A stretch of 64,000 nucleotides of DNA from a candidate division WOR-1 bacterium RIFOXYB2_FULL_42_35 (lineage in GTDB: Bacteria; Margulisbacteria; WOR-1; O2-12-FULL-45-9), in assembly GCA_001771545.1 (NCBI GenBank), contig MEUC01000019.1:1-64000 (forward strand), given 5' to 3'. A program made the translations under genes and the position numbers. Shown here piece by piece: positions 44,633-52,637 of the stretch. Positions within the stretch are counted from its first letter, which is position 1. Every line of letters starts with the position of its first letter. The notes under the pieces are model-generated. The model had not been told where the DNA came from. It was given only the letters and a program-made list of their open reading frames with translations, and did not search any database.

Positions 44633-46060
44633 CTAAAAAGCCGCTCGACAAGCCAAACCAAACAAGCCTGAAGATTTTGCCACTTGATTTGAAAACTGAT
44701 CCACCCCACTAGGGACCTCATACTGTCTGTAAAAGTACTCGAGGGCCAGGTTGGGACTAAAGTCATAGCCCAATCCTAACTGCCAGAGAAAATAAGTTCC
44801 TGGATAGGCTTGCCCGTAATTATAATCGTCAGTGACAACATAGTCACTTTGAAGATCCAAAGACAGTTTATGCAGAAGTTTTTGTCTAAGCTTAAAGCCA
44901 AAATCAACCGTCCCATCAAGAATATAACGGTTAAAATTATTCAAAGCTATCAGGTCATTGCAACCAAAACTAGCCCGACGATAATTCGTTCCAACTCTAT
45001 CCAAGCTTACCACAACTTTTGTGCCAGTATTATGAGGATCATTTATCTCTTCGATAATTCTGAAATACAAAGCACTAACGTCATAAGAAAGAGAACTGGT
45101 TGAAAGCAATAATTGAGTTGAAAAAAAACTGCTCGGTTTAATATCAAGGCCTAAATCCAACAAAGCATCCCCGCTCCCCCCCCACTCATAAATAACTCGC
45201 GGTTGTAGATAAACGGCCAAAGCCTCCTGCCCATACTTTATTTTCACAGCAGTTTCGTTTAAGTCTATTGTGTCATTAGAATTAAATCGTCTAATTTGGT
45301 GATTAAACAAAAAAGAAAGGCTCCCTAACTGAGTTGACAGTAAAAGGCCGGTTCGAGGACGGGAAAAGACACTGTAATCTTCACTCGGAAAAACAGTACT
45401 TTCCTCGGTATGGACGATTGATCCAGGACCCAGAATTGCTTTTCCTTTAAAAATACCTAACCGAAAGTCACCCTCAAAATCAAGTAATTGGCTAGTTGAT
45501 TTTCTTGATAGTGCGGAATTATAAAAAGCATCCATGGTATCAAGATTAATTCTAGCTTTAGTCTCATGATCAAATTCCTTTTCCCAGCTCATTTTCAAAC
45601 GATAGTCCATCTTAGCTCCATCTGGCTGACTGGTTGAAACAATGGCTCGAGAATTTATCCCTCCAAAGAGTTTGTCTGACCGACTTCTTTGATACTCAAG
45701 CCAGGCCAGTTCAGACTTAAATTCTTCCAGCAATTTTTCCTCTTTAGCTCGGCGCAAATTAAGACTCTGGGAAAACCTAGCTAAAAATGAGGCGGTTTCA
45801 TAGCGGTTGAGATATTTATCTCCCTGGAAAGTACCGTCCGGAAAACCCTTGGTCACACCTAAACTAACCAATTCGTAAGTCGCGGATTCTGACCAGTGGC
45901 CTTCAGGGATATCGACAAGGCTCTCTTGGGTCTGCGCAGGGGAAGTGAACAGTAGAACCATCATGACTGCCAGACTGCAAGACTGCCAGCCTGCAGGACT
46001 TTTTATTGCTTTCATAGTTTGGTGGTCAGGCAGTCTTACAGTCTTGCTTCTTTTAGTCAT
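44633..46060 (-). CDS. Second SLH-domain outer-membrane beta-barrel-like protein
   Basis: 475 residues. After an odd N-terminus and a hydrophobic segment (SCSLAVMMVLLFTSPAQTQ, signal peptide), an SLH domain follows (VDIPEGHWSESATYELVSLGVTKGFPDGTFQG). Then come a helical stretch (LRRAKEEKLLEEFKSELAWLEYQRSRS) and a strand-rich barrel region ending in LACRAAF, with C-terminal Phe. It has the same layout as the SLH protein at 43075-44559 but low visible identity. An internal Met at residue 16 (MKAIKSPAGW) is an alternative start. It begins at the last base of the upstream glycolipid gene, so it may share that operon. Confidence 0.75.
   Translation of the reverse strand: MTKRSKTVRLPDHQTMKAIKSPAGWQSCSLAVMMVLLFTSPAQTQESLVDIPEGHWSESATYELVSLGVTKGFPDGTFQGDKYLNRYETASFLARFSQSLNLRRAKEEKLLEEFKSELAWLEYQRSRSDKLFGGINSRAIVSTSQPDGAKMDYRLKMSWEKEFDHETKARINLDTMDAFYNSALSRKSTSQLLDFEGDFRLGIFKGKAILGPGSIVHTEESTVFPSEDYSVFSRPRTGLLLSTQLGSLSFLFNHQIRRFNSNDTIDLNETAVKIKYGQEALAVYLQPRVIYEWGGSGDALLDLGLDIKPSSFFSTQLLLSTSSLSYDVSALYFRIIEEINDPHNTGTKVVVSLDRVGTNYRRASFGCNDLIALNNFNRYILDGTVDFGFKLRQKLLHKLSLDLQSDYVVTDDYNYGQAYPGTYFLWQLGLGYDFSPNLALEYFYRQYEVPSGVDQFSNQVAKSSGLFGLACRAAF
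45962..46050. repeat. CAGACTGCAAGACTG mini-repeat at the N-terminus of the second SLH protein
   Basis: Units such as gccagactgcaagactgcc and caggcagtcttacagtcttgc form diverged repeats, partly inverted, around codons 4-32. They encode the odd KTVRLPDHQT and the PAGWQSCSLAV part of the signal peptide. It is a different family from the one at 44433-44556. Confidence 0.55.
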
Positions 46061-47178
46061 TACAAGTAAGCTAGTATTTGTTCCGCAATTTCCAACGCAG
46101 CATTAGGCCGACTAACACGCGCAATATTGTCTTTAAGCTCGTCGAACAGAGAAGAGTGCATCAACTCTTTAACAAGTTGACCAACCTTTTCGGGATCCTT
46201 GGTTACTCGACCAACATTTTCTCTGACCACAAACTCAACGTTGCCTTCTTCTTGGCCGGGTAGCCAGGAAGTAATAATTATCGGCAAACCCATGGCCAAG
46301 GATTCTGCGATTGCGCCAGGACCAGCCTTGGTGATAATCATGTCCGACTCTGCCATTAACTCGTTAACCTGATCAGTAAAACCATAAACCCGTAAGGGGA
46401 GCTTGATTTTTTCAGCTTCTTTTTCCAACTTTTGCACTAGCTTCTCGTTTCTTCCCGCAATAACAATCAGTTGCGCAGAAATATCTTGTCTATCCAGCTC
46501 CCTGATAATATTGTTCATCTTGCCAGCCCCTTCGCCACCGCCCATCAACAAGATTGTAAAAAGTTTTGGTTTGAGTTTATTCTTCTTCCTCATCAAAGCT
46601 TTCTTTTTGGCACTTAAAGCAAACTTAGGATCAATCGGCATACCAATTACTTTGATTTTCTCTTCCAGCATCCCGTAGGCCAAAGCATTTTCTTTTGCCT
46701 CTGGAGTCGCCACAATAGTTAGGTCAACCTTGGGAGTAATCCAGGCCCGGTGCAAGGTAACCGGATCAGTAATAACTACAATAAAGGGGATTGTTAGGCC
46801 GCTTTCTTTGATGGCGCTAGCCGTCAGGTGATTAACCATAGGGTGGACAGAAATAATCAGATCTGGTTTTTTCTTTTTGATCAGTTTGATTAGTTCTTTT
46901 AAGATAAAAGGCCGTGACATCTGCTCCAGACGCTCAAGTTTCTTTTTGTCGTCCAACCAATAAAAAAGCTGGCCCCAGAGTTTGGGATAATATCTGATCA
47001 CCGGAGCATAAAGTTTGGCAAAAATATTCAGGAAGCCTGAACAGACAGCAAAGACATCAATCATCTCCTGAACAACTTTACCCTTATGTAATTGGTCAAC
47101 CGCATTGATTAAGGCCTGGGCAGAAGCACGGTGTCCGCCGCCAGTGTCAGAATATAAATAAAGAATTTTTTTCTTCAC
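46060..47178 (-). CDS. MGDG-synthase-like / processive diacylglycerol glycosyltransferase (GT28)
   Basis: 372 residues. The N-terminal domain (YLYSDTGGGHRASAQALINAV) matches the MGDG_synth domain, with the GGGH acceptor-site motif. The C-terminal GT-B half has MGGGEGAGKMNNII and the donor-binding ITKAGPGAIAESLAMGLPIIITSWLPGQEEGN. It transfers galactose or glucose from a UDP-sugar to diacylglycerol, making membrane glycolipid. It overlaps the upstream epimerase by 4 bases. Together with that epimerase, UDP-galactose is a plausible donor. Confidence 0.85.
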   Translation of the reverse strand: MKKKILYLYSDTGGGHRASAQALINAVDQLHKGKVVQEMIDVFAVCSGFLNIFAKLYAPVIRYYPKLWGQLFYWLDDKKKLERLEQMSRPFILKELIKLIKKKKPDLIISVHPMVNHLTASAIKESGLTIPFIVVITDPVTLHRAWITPKVDLTIVATPEAKENALAYGMLEEKIKVIGMPIDPKFALSAKKKALMRKKNKLKPKLFTILLMGGGEGAGKMNNIIRELDRQDISAQLIVIAGRNEKLVQKLEKEAEKIKLPLRVYGFTDQVNELMAESDMIITKAGPGAIAESLAMGLPIIITSWLPGQEEGNVEFVVRENVGRVTKDPEKVGQLVKELMHSSLFDELKDNIARVSRPNAALEIAEQILAYL

Positions 47179-48098
47179 AGTTTTTTGTACCAGTTTAAAG
47201 TCTGTTGCAAACCAGTCCTAATATCCAGCTTGGCTTGCCAACCAAGTTCTTTTTTGATCTTGTCAGCGTTTAGAACACTACGAAACAGCTCCCCTGTTCT
47301 TGCAGGAGAACAAACTCCCTTTCCCTTAAAAGCCAGCAGCTCTTGCAAGTGCGCAAACAATTCGTTGACCGAAGTTCCCACCCCACTGCCAACATTATAT
47401 ATTTGTCCTTGTCCTTGTTCTAGGGCCAAAAGATTAGCTTTAGCCACATCGCCAACATAAACATAGTCACGCAACTGTTTGCCATCACCATAAATGGTAG
47501 GCTGCTCATTTTTCAACATCATTCCACAGAAGATGGCAATTACCCCAGCTTCACCCAAGGGATCTTGACGCGGGCCATAGACATTGCCATAGCGTAGAAC
47601 AGTATATTTCAAGCCTTGGTTAATAGCATAAGCGTGCAAATACATTTCCACCGTTCGTTTGGTGATGGCATAGGGGGAGATTGGTTCCTGGGGATGATTT
47701 TCAGCTGCACCTTTTTGCTCGTTAACTTCCCCATAAATCGCCCCACCGGTTGAAGCAAAGATAACTTTTTTAACTTTAGCGGCCACCGCAGCATTAAGGA
47801 GGTTTAAGGTACCAATTTCGTTAACTTCAGCATTATAGACAGGATCGGTTACAGACTTTCGCACATCTATTTGCGCAGCGTGGTGGTTAATAATATCTGG
47901 AGAAAAGTTTCCAACAGTTCCTACTAGTTTCTCGGTTTCTCTTATATCAACATTGTAGAATCTTGCTTTGGGGTTAAGATTCTCTTTTTTGCCAGTAGTT
48001 AAATTGTCAACGATGGCAACTTCATGCCCAGCTTCTATATAAGCATCAACTATATTGGAACCAATAAAACCAGCCCCGCCAGTAACTAGAATCCTCAT
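47175..48098 (-). CDS. NAD-dependent sugar-nucleotide epimerase/dehydratase (extended SDR)
   Basis: 307 residues, GalE-like. The Rossmann motif GGAGFIGSN is at residues 7-15, the catalytic YAITK (Tyr-x3-Lys) is near 147, and the STGGAIYGE and RYGNVYGPRQDPLGEAG regions are typical. It probably interconverts UDP-glucose/UDP-galactose or related sugars. It lies between a GT4 and an MGDG-synthase-like gene with 4-base overlaps on both sides, so it likely makes the sugar donor for that pathway. The exact sugar cannot be told by eye. Confidence 0.88.
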   Translation of the reverse strand: MRILVTGGAGFIGSNIVDAYIEAGHEVAIVDNLTTGKKENLNPKARFYNVDIRETEKLVGTVGNFSPDIINHHAAQIDVRKSVTDPVYNAEVNEIGTLNLLNAAVAAKVKKVIFASTGGAIYGEVNEQKGAAENHPQEPISPYAITKRTVEMYLHAYAINQGLKYTVLRYGNVYGPRQDPLGEAGVIAIFCGMMLKNEQPTIYGDGKQLRDYVYVGDVAKANLLALEQGQGQIYNVGSGVGTSVNELFAHLQELLAFKGKGVCSPARTGELFRSVLNADKIKKELGWQAKLDIRTGLQQTLNWYKKL

Positions 48099-49258
48099 TT
48101 CTTCTTAGCCAAGCCCTCTTCATAAAGCTCTAGCACTTTTTTGACAATAGTACCCCAGTCATACTTGGTTTCAACCAGTTCGCGTCCAGCTTTACCCATG
48201 GCAATAGCTTTCTTAGGATCAGCCAGCATACCGTTAACTGCTTCAGCAATGGCATCCGAATCCTGCTTGGGAACCAGTAGGCCGGTCTTGCCAACTTCCA
48301 TAACCGCGTTAGGTCCGGGGATATTGGTACAAATAACCGGTGTATAATTAGCAAAAGCTTCTAGCTGCACAATGCCGAAAGCTTCTAAACGATTGATGGA
48401 AGGAAAAACATAGACCAATGATTGATAAAACAATTTAACCAGCTCATCAAAACCGACAATGCCATACATTTCAACTGATTTTCTAATACCCAGCTTGTCA
48501 ATTAATCCATTAATGTGAGCTTTTTCTTCTCCATCACCACAAATAACTAGCTTGGTATCAGGAAATTTAGCCAAAATCTTCGGCATAGCCTCTACCATAT
48601 AATCACAACCCTTGTTGCCGGCCATTCTACCCAACCAGAGAATTTGTTTAGGATTCTTATCTTTTTCAGTTAAACCAAGCTTCTGCTGCATTTCGTCAAT
48701 GTGATCATGGAAGATACCGATGGGAATATGGCGGACATTTTTTAGATGTTTTAGAACGGGGGAAGAATCGGCATAGGTTTTGGTCGTATTGTAAACAACC
48801 TCGGCCTTTTTTAACAACATGCGGGCATAAATATTAGACGAGTGCTCAACGCCCTTGATAAAAAAGGCCGGCACTTTAACCCCATAATATTTTTCTGAGA
48901 CAGTAACATCGCAATGGTAAGTTACAATGACCGGTTGCTTAACTTTACCAATAACTTCTCTTAAAAACCCAAAAGAAGGGACATGACAGTGAACAATGTC
49001 ATAACCAGCTAACATTTTAAGATCAAATTTTTCTTTGGTACAAGGCAAGTAACTAAACATATTTGTTGCCGGCAAACGGATAACCTTGAAACCACTCATC
49101 ATTTCTTCGGCTGGGGCTTTTTTCTCAACAGGCAAGTTGGTTGAAATAACTGTGACTTCGTGACCGTCTTTAATCAAGGCAATCGATAAATCTTTAACGT
49201 ACTTTTCTGTGCCACCTGTGTGCGGGTAAAAATAAGGGACCACCATTGCAATCTTCAT
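48095..49258 (-). CDS. GT4 family glycosyltransferase
   Basis: 387 residues from ATG 49258, chosen over a longer frame because MKIAMVVPYFYPHTGGTEKYV is the family opening and AGGAGG lies about 9 bases upstream. GT-B fold: the N-terminal acceptor half, then the donor half with ILWLGRMAGNKGCDYMVEAM and the E-x7-E motif in EAFGIVQLEAFANYTPVICTN. It adds a sugar to a lipid or glycan at the cytoplasmic face. First gene of the operon with the epimerase, the MGDG-synthase-like enzyme and the SLH protein. Confidence 0.88.
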   Translation of the reverse strand: MKIAMVVPYFYPHTGGTEKYVKDLSIALIKDGHEVTVISTNLPVEKKAPAEEMMSGFKVIRLPATNMFSYLPCTKEKFDLKMLAGYDIVHCHVPSFGFLREVIGKVKQPVIVTYHCDVTVSEKYYGVKVPAFFIKGVEHSSNIYARMLLKKAEVVYNTTKTYADSSPVLKHLKNVRHIPIGIFHDHIDEMQQKLGLTEKDKNPKQILWLGRMAGNKGCDYMVEAMPKILAKFPDTKLVICGDGEEKAHINGLIDKLGIRKSVEMYGIVGFDELVKLFYQSLVYVFPSINRLEAFGIVQLEAFANYTPVICTNIPGPNAVMEVGKTGLLVPKQDSDAIAEAVNGMLADPKKAIAMGKAGRELVETKYDWGTIVKKVLELYEEGLAKKK

Positions 49259-49317
49259 GTTCGAGTCCTCCTTTTTAGGTGCTAGCAAAGTTTTACACTA
49301 AATAACTAGCTGGATAG

Positions 49318-49323
49318 ATTATA
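49318..49323 (-). promoter_or_regulatory. Candidate -10 for the glycolipid operon
   Basis: TATAAT on the minus strand, directly before the YgiQ-type gene's stop region, predicting a leader of about 50 bases that carries the AGGAGG site of the GT4 gene. Confidence 0.4.
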
Positions 49324-49330
49324 TCCGATT

Positions 49331-51109
49331 TTATCCTCTAGTCAAACCCTTAATCAAATCCTCCCGCTTCAACTGTTTCAAGGCCTTAGCTACTTGGCGA
49401 AAGTTTTTTTCTAAATGGGGTTGCAATAACGCCTTTTGAAAAGAGCGCTCCTCCCCTTTTGGCACATGGACCGACTTACCGGTAAAAGGATCTATCCCCG
49501 TATAATACATACAGGTGGAGACCGTCATTGGGGTTGGGGTGAAGTTTTGCACTTGCTCTAAGCGAATCTGATGTTTTCTCATAAACAAGGTCAGGTCAAG
49601 GGCATGCCGCATGGTTGAACCAGGATGAGAAGCGATAAAGTACGGAACTAAAAACTGCTCTTTGCCATGTATTTCAGATAATTCCTCAAATTTTTTCTTA
49701 AACTGCAAAAACTTGCCAAGAGCCGGCTTGCCCATCAACAAAAGGACTTCTTCACAAATATGTTCCGGAGCAACGCTTAACTGGCCGCCAACATGACAAT
49801 TAACCAGTTCATCCATATACTCATCATCCATCATGGCCAAGTCGTAACGAATGCCGGAACCGATAAAAAGCCTTTTAACCCCATGAATATTGCGCACCTC
49901 GCGCAAAACTCGTAACGATGGCTTTTGGGAGTTTTTTAGAAATCTACACACCGTAGGATAAATACAACTAGCCCTGGTACAACCCTCTTCTTTAGAACAA
50001 GTAATGCCATACATGTTGGAAGTTGGCCCACCAACATCAAGAATGTTACCCCGAAAATCTTTTTGCGGAATAATTTTTTCTTTGATTTCTTTTTTAATCG
50101 AGTCAATACTACGACTAGTAATATATTTACCTTGGTGCTGAGAAATAGCACAAAAAGAACAACCGCCAAAACAACCACGATGAGAAACAGTAGAAAACCT
50201 GACAAAGTCACAGGCTGGGATTAATTTTCCCTTATACATCGGGTGAGCTGCACGCATAAAGGGTAATTCAAACAAACTTTCGAATTCTTGTTGATTTAAA
50301 TTCTCTGGCGGAAAAACGACTAAATAACGACCCTGACAAGGCTGAATTATTGTTCGTGGATGTTTTAGTCTTCCTTCTAAATAATAAAGTTTAAACGCCT
50401 CCGCATATTTCTTCTTATCGGTCGAAACTTCTTCGAATGAAGGTAGAATTAAGACATCTTTATATTCTGAAATATCTTTGACAATAATTGCCGTATTTGG
50501 GAATTGGAAATTGGGAATTGGAAATTGGGATTTATTTTGATCTTTGTCCTTTGATCTTTGGATTTCCTGGGCTATGCGAAGGATCCCCTTTTCACTCATC
50601 CCGTAGGTTAAATAATCAGCTTTGGCATCAAAAATTAGGCTGCGGCGAACCTTATCTGACCAGAAATCATACTGGGCAAAGCGTCGCAAACTTGCTTCCA
50701 CCCCACCAAGCACCACCGAAACTCCAGGAAAGAGTTGTTTAACCTTATTGGTGTAAACAAGGGAGGCTCGATCCGGCCGCTTACCACCAACATTATCAGG
50801 AGTATACATATCTGTGCGGCGAAGTTTTTTATCCGCAGTATAGTTGGCTACCATGGAATCAAGATTGCCGGAAGAAACACCAAAGAAAAGTTTAGGTTTG
50901 CCTAGCTTTAAGAAATCCTCATCACTCTTCCAATTGGGTTGAGCAATAATTCCAACTGTAAAGCCATGTTTTTCTAAATAGCGGGCAATTAGAACTGGTC
51001 CAAAGCTAGGGTGATCAATATACGCATCGCCAGTAACCATGATAATGTCCAGCTGGTCAATATTTCGCGCTTTTAAGTCATTCTTGTCTATGGGAAGAAA
51101 GTGCGGCAT
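49331..51109 (-). CDS. YgiQ/UPF0313-family radical SAM protein
   Basis: 592 residues. The N-terminal cobalamin-binding-like domain (DIIMVTGDAYIDHPSFGPVLIARYLEKHGF) is followed by a radical SAM domain with C-FGG-C-SF-C in SHRGCFGGCSFCAISQHQG. A C-terminal region with VQNFTPTPMTVSTCMYYTGIDPFTG matches the YgiQ family. Substrate unknown. Residues about 183-205 are a low-complexity insert (SKDKDQNKSQFPIPNFQF) not expected in the family. A TGCTATAAT -10 lies 6 bases before the ATG. Confidence 0.9.
   Translation of the reverse strand: MPHFLPIDKNDLKARNIDQLDIIMVTGDAYIDHPSFGPVLIARYLEKHGFTVGIIAQPNWKSDEDFLKLGKPKLFFGVSSGNLDSMVANYTADKKLRRTDMYTPDNVGGKRPDRASLVYTNKVKQLFPGVSVVLGGVEASLRRFAQYDFWSDKVRRSLIFDAKADYLTYGMSEKGILRIAQEIQRSKDKDQNKSQFPIPNFQFPNTAIIVKDISEYKDVLILPSFEEVSTDKKKYAEAFKLYYLEGRLKHPRTIIQPCQGRYLVVFPPENLNQQEFESLFELPFMRAAHPMYKGKLIPACDFVRFSTVSHRGCFGGCSFCAISQHQGKYITSRSIDSIKKEIKEKIIPQKDFRGNILDVGGPTSNMYGITCSKEEGCTRASCIYPTVCRFLKNSQKPSLRVLREVRNIHGVKRLFIGSGIRYDLAMMDDEYMDELVNCHVGGQLSVAPEHICEEVLLLMGKPALGKFLQFKKKFEELSEIHGKEQFLVPYFIASHPGSTMRHALDLTLFMRKHQIRLEQVQNFTPTPMTVSTCMYYTGIDPFTGKSVHVPKGEERSFQKALLQPHLEKNFRQVAKALKQLKREDLIKGLTRG
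50495..50562. repeat. Composite mini-repeat inside the YgiQ-type gene
   Basis: Tandem ggaattggaaattgg units followed by ttttgatctttgtcctttgatctttgg, joining two mini-repeat families. It stays in frame and encodes residues about 183-205. Confidence 0.7.
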
Positions 51110-51115
51110 CTCCTA

Positions 51116-51124
51116 ATTATAGCA
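51116..51124 (-). promoter_or_regulatory. Extended -10 for the YgiQ-type gene
   Basis: TGCTATAAT on the minus strand ends 6 bases before ATG 51109; the transcript would start at the initiation codon. A TAGGAG lies between but would be outside the mRNA. Confidence 0.55.
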
Positions 51125-51200
51125 CGAAAGAAAAGGCTTGCCCTGTACTAACAAAGCAGGCAAAATCACGTTAACCATCTTTGTCTCTTCCTTTTACATT

Positions 51201-51232
51201 CCTTTTGAGCTTTGAATTTTGATCTTTGAACT
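51201..51232. repeat. TTTGATCTTTGA mini-repeat, intergenic
   Basis: gagctttgaattttgatctttgaac, of the same family as the insert at 20911-20977, lies just past the stop of the NrdG-like gene in the 129-base gap to the YgiQ-type gene. Confidence 0.6.
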
Positions 51233-51238
51233 TTATTA

Positions 51239-51949
51239 TTATGCGCCTCTAATAATAGTGTTAGCAACATGTGGCTGGCAAACCTTGACCATCTCATCAA
51301 GCTGCTCTTTTTCATAAGGCTTAATTGACCTAAGTGACTCAGCCCAACAATTTTCTGCCACAAACTGCTGCAAAACAAACTTATCTGCACCAGCAATGGC
51401 TTTCGCCATAACTTCAATATCATTATTATCAAGCAGAGTTGGAACAACAGTGGTTCTAAACTCATAATGAAGCCCACATTGACGAACAATTTCTATACTC
51501 TGCTTAATTTTAGCTAAATCAATTTTTACGCCGGTAAGCTTGTCATATCTTTCATCTAAAGGCCCCTTTAGATCCATGGCAATATAGTCAATTAGTTTTT
51601 GGTCAATTAGTCGCTTTAAGGTTTCCGGATCCGTACCATTAGTATCAAATTTAACCAGCAAACCTAATCCCTTAATACGTTTAAGAAACTCAAACAAGCC
51701 ACGATCCTTATGTAAGCAAGGCTCACCACCCGTAATACAAACTCCATCGATAAAATCTTTATGTTCAAGCAAAAAGTCTTCAATATGTTTAAGGGGGATA
51801 TTTTCATACTGCTGAGGATGTTCAATCAAACCGGAGTTATGGCAAAAGGGACAGCGCAAATTACATAAAGGGACACAGAGGGTGGAAACAATTTTGCCGT
51901 CCCAGTCCAGGAACGATGTTTCAAAAAAACCTTTAATCTCTAAATCCAT
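51239..51949 (-). CDS. Anaerobic ribonucleotide reductase activating-type radical SAM protein
   Basis: 236 residues. The radical SAM cluster motif is C29-NLR-C33-PF-C36, with an extra C25. GVCITGGEPCLHKD is the SAM-binding GGE motif. Overall it matches the NrdG-related activase family (TIGR02495-like), which makes a glycyl radical on an anaerobic reductase or other glycyl-radical enzyme. No nrdD is nearby, so the partner is unknown. It suggests anaerobic metabolism. TATAAT lies 9 bases before the ATG. Confidence 0.88.
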   Translation of the reverse strand: MDLEIKGFFETSFLDWDGKIVSTLCVPLCNLRCPFCHNSGLIEHPQQYENIPLKHIEDFLLEHKDFIDGVCITGGEPCLHKDRGLFEFLKRIKGLGLLVKFDTNGTDPETLKRLIDQKLIDYIAMDLKGPLDERYDKLTGVKIDLAKIKQSIEIVRQCGLHYEFRTTVVPTLLDNNDIEVMAKAIAGADKFVLQQFVAENCWAESLRSIKPYEKEQLDEMVKVCQPHVANTIIRGA

Positions 51950-51958
51950 TGGGTTTTG

Positions 51959-51967
51959 ATTATACTA
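51959..51967 (-). promoter_or_regulatory. -10 element for the NrdG-like gene
   Basis: TAGTATAAT on the minus strand, 9 bases from ATG 51949. No ribosome site lies in between; the mRNA would be leaderless or nearly so. Confidence 0.5.
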
Positions 51968-51996
51968 TGCAAAAACAAAATGGGAAAGGAGCAGGT

Positions 51997-52596
51997 CTAG
52001 GCTTTAAGTTTAGCAAAAATTACCGGAATCAAAAGATAGGCAAGCCCGCTCCAAGGTGGAATATAAAAAGAAAGGACAAAAGCCAAGCAGGTCACAATTG
52101 GCAAGACCAGTGCTCGTTTTTTACCCCGAGCAATCAGATCTATGCTCAAATCTTTCTCCACTAGTCGATATTGATTAGTGGCATAAGCCCAATTAAAATA
52201 AAAGAGTAGACCAACCACAAATAAATTGAGGTCAAAAACCCAATGAGCCAACGTCTGGCCAAAAAAATCACCCACCACAGAAGCAGAAAACGGAATCAAG
52301 GCTACAAACATCAACATTAAAACATTGATCCAAAGATGCCGGCGATCGGTTCTTTTAATGACATGAAACTGTTGGTGATGCAGAATCCAAAAAATCGCCA
52401 AAAGGAAAAAGCTCAGCAGATAATTAAGGAATCTCTGCCACTGATTAGCAAGAAACTGACTTAAGATAATATTTCCAACCGGCCCGTCAAGCTGCAAATC
52501 CAGGACCAGCAGAGTCATGGCAATGGCAAAGATTCCATCAGCTAGTGATTCGATGCGTTTTGAAGTTAAACCAGTGTTTTGATCGGTTTGTGACAT
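51997..52596 (-). CDS. TMEM175/DUF1211-family potassium channel-like protein
   Basis: 199 residues with six hydrophobic helices. The first helix carries RIESLADGIFAIAMTLLVLDLQL, matching the family R-x3-FSDG-x-fAiaiTLLvL motif except that Phe-Ser is Leu-Ala. Bacterial TMEM175 proteins form K+-permeable tetramers whose pore is lined by that first helix. It stands alone, divergent from the LpxB-like gene. Confidence 0.85.
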   Translation of the reverse strand: MSQTDQNTGLTSKRIESLADGIFAIAMTLLVLDLQLDGPVGNIILSQFLANQWQRFLNYLLSFFLLAIFWILHHQQFHVIKRTDRRHLWINVLMLMFVALIPFSASVVGDFFGQTLAHWVFDLNLFVVGLLFYFNWAYATNQYRLVEKDLSIDLIARGKKRALVLPIVTCLAFVLSFYIPPWSGLAYLLIPVIFAKLKA

Positions 52597-52605
52597 GATT
52601 AGATG

Positions 52606-52628
52606 ATTATACTACAATATGATAAAAT
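52606..52628. promoter_or_regulatory. Divergent leaderless-type promoters
   Basis: Minus strand: TAGTATAAT (52614-52606), 9 bases from the channel ATG 52596. Plus strand: TGATAAAAT (52620-52628), 9 bases from the LpxB-like ATG 52638. The two -10 elements are 5 bases apart, so the two transcripts must compete for polymerase. Confidence 0.55.
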
Positions 52629-52637
52629 CAGTCTCGT

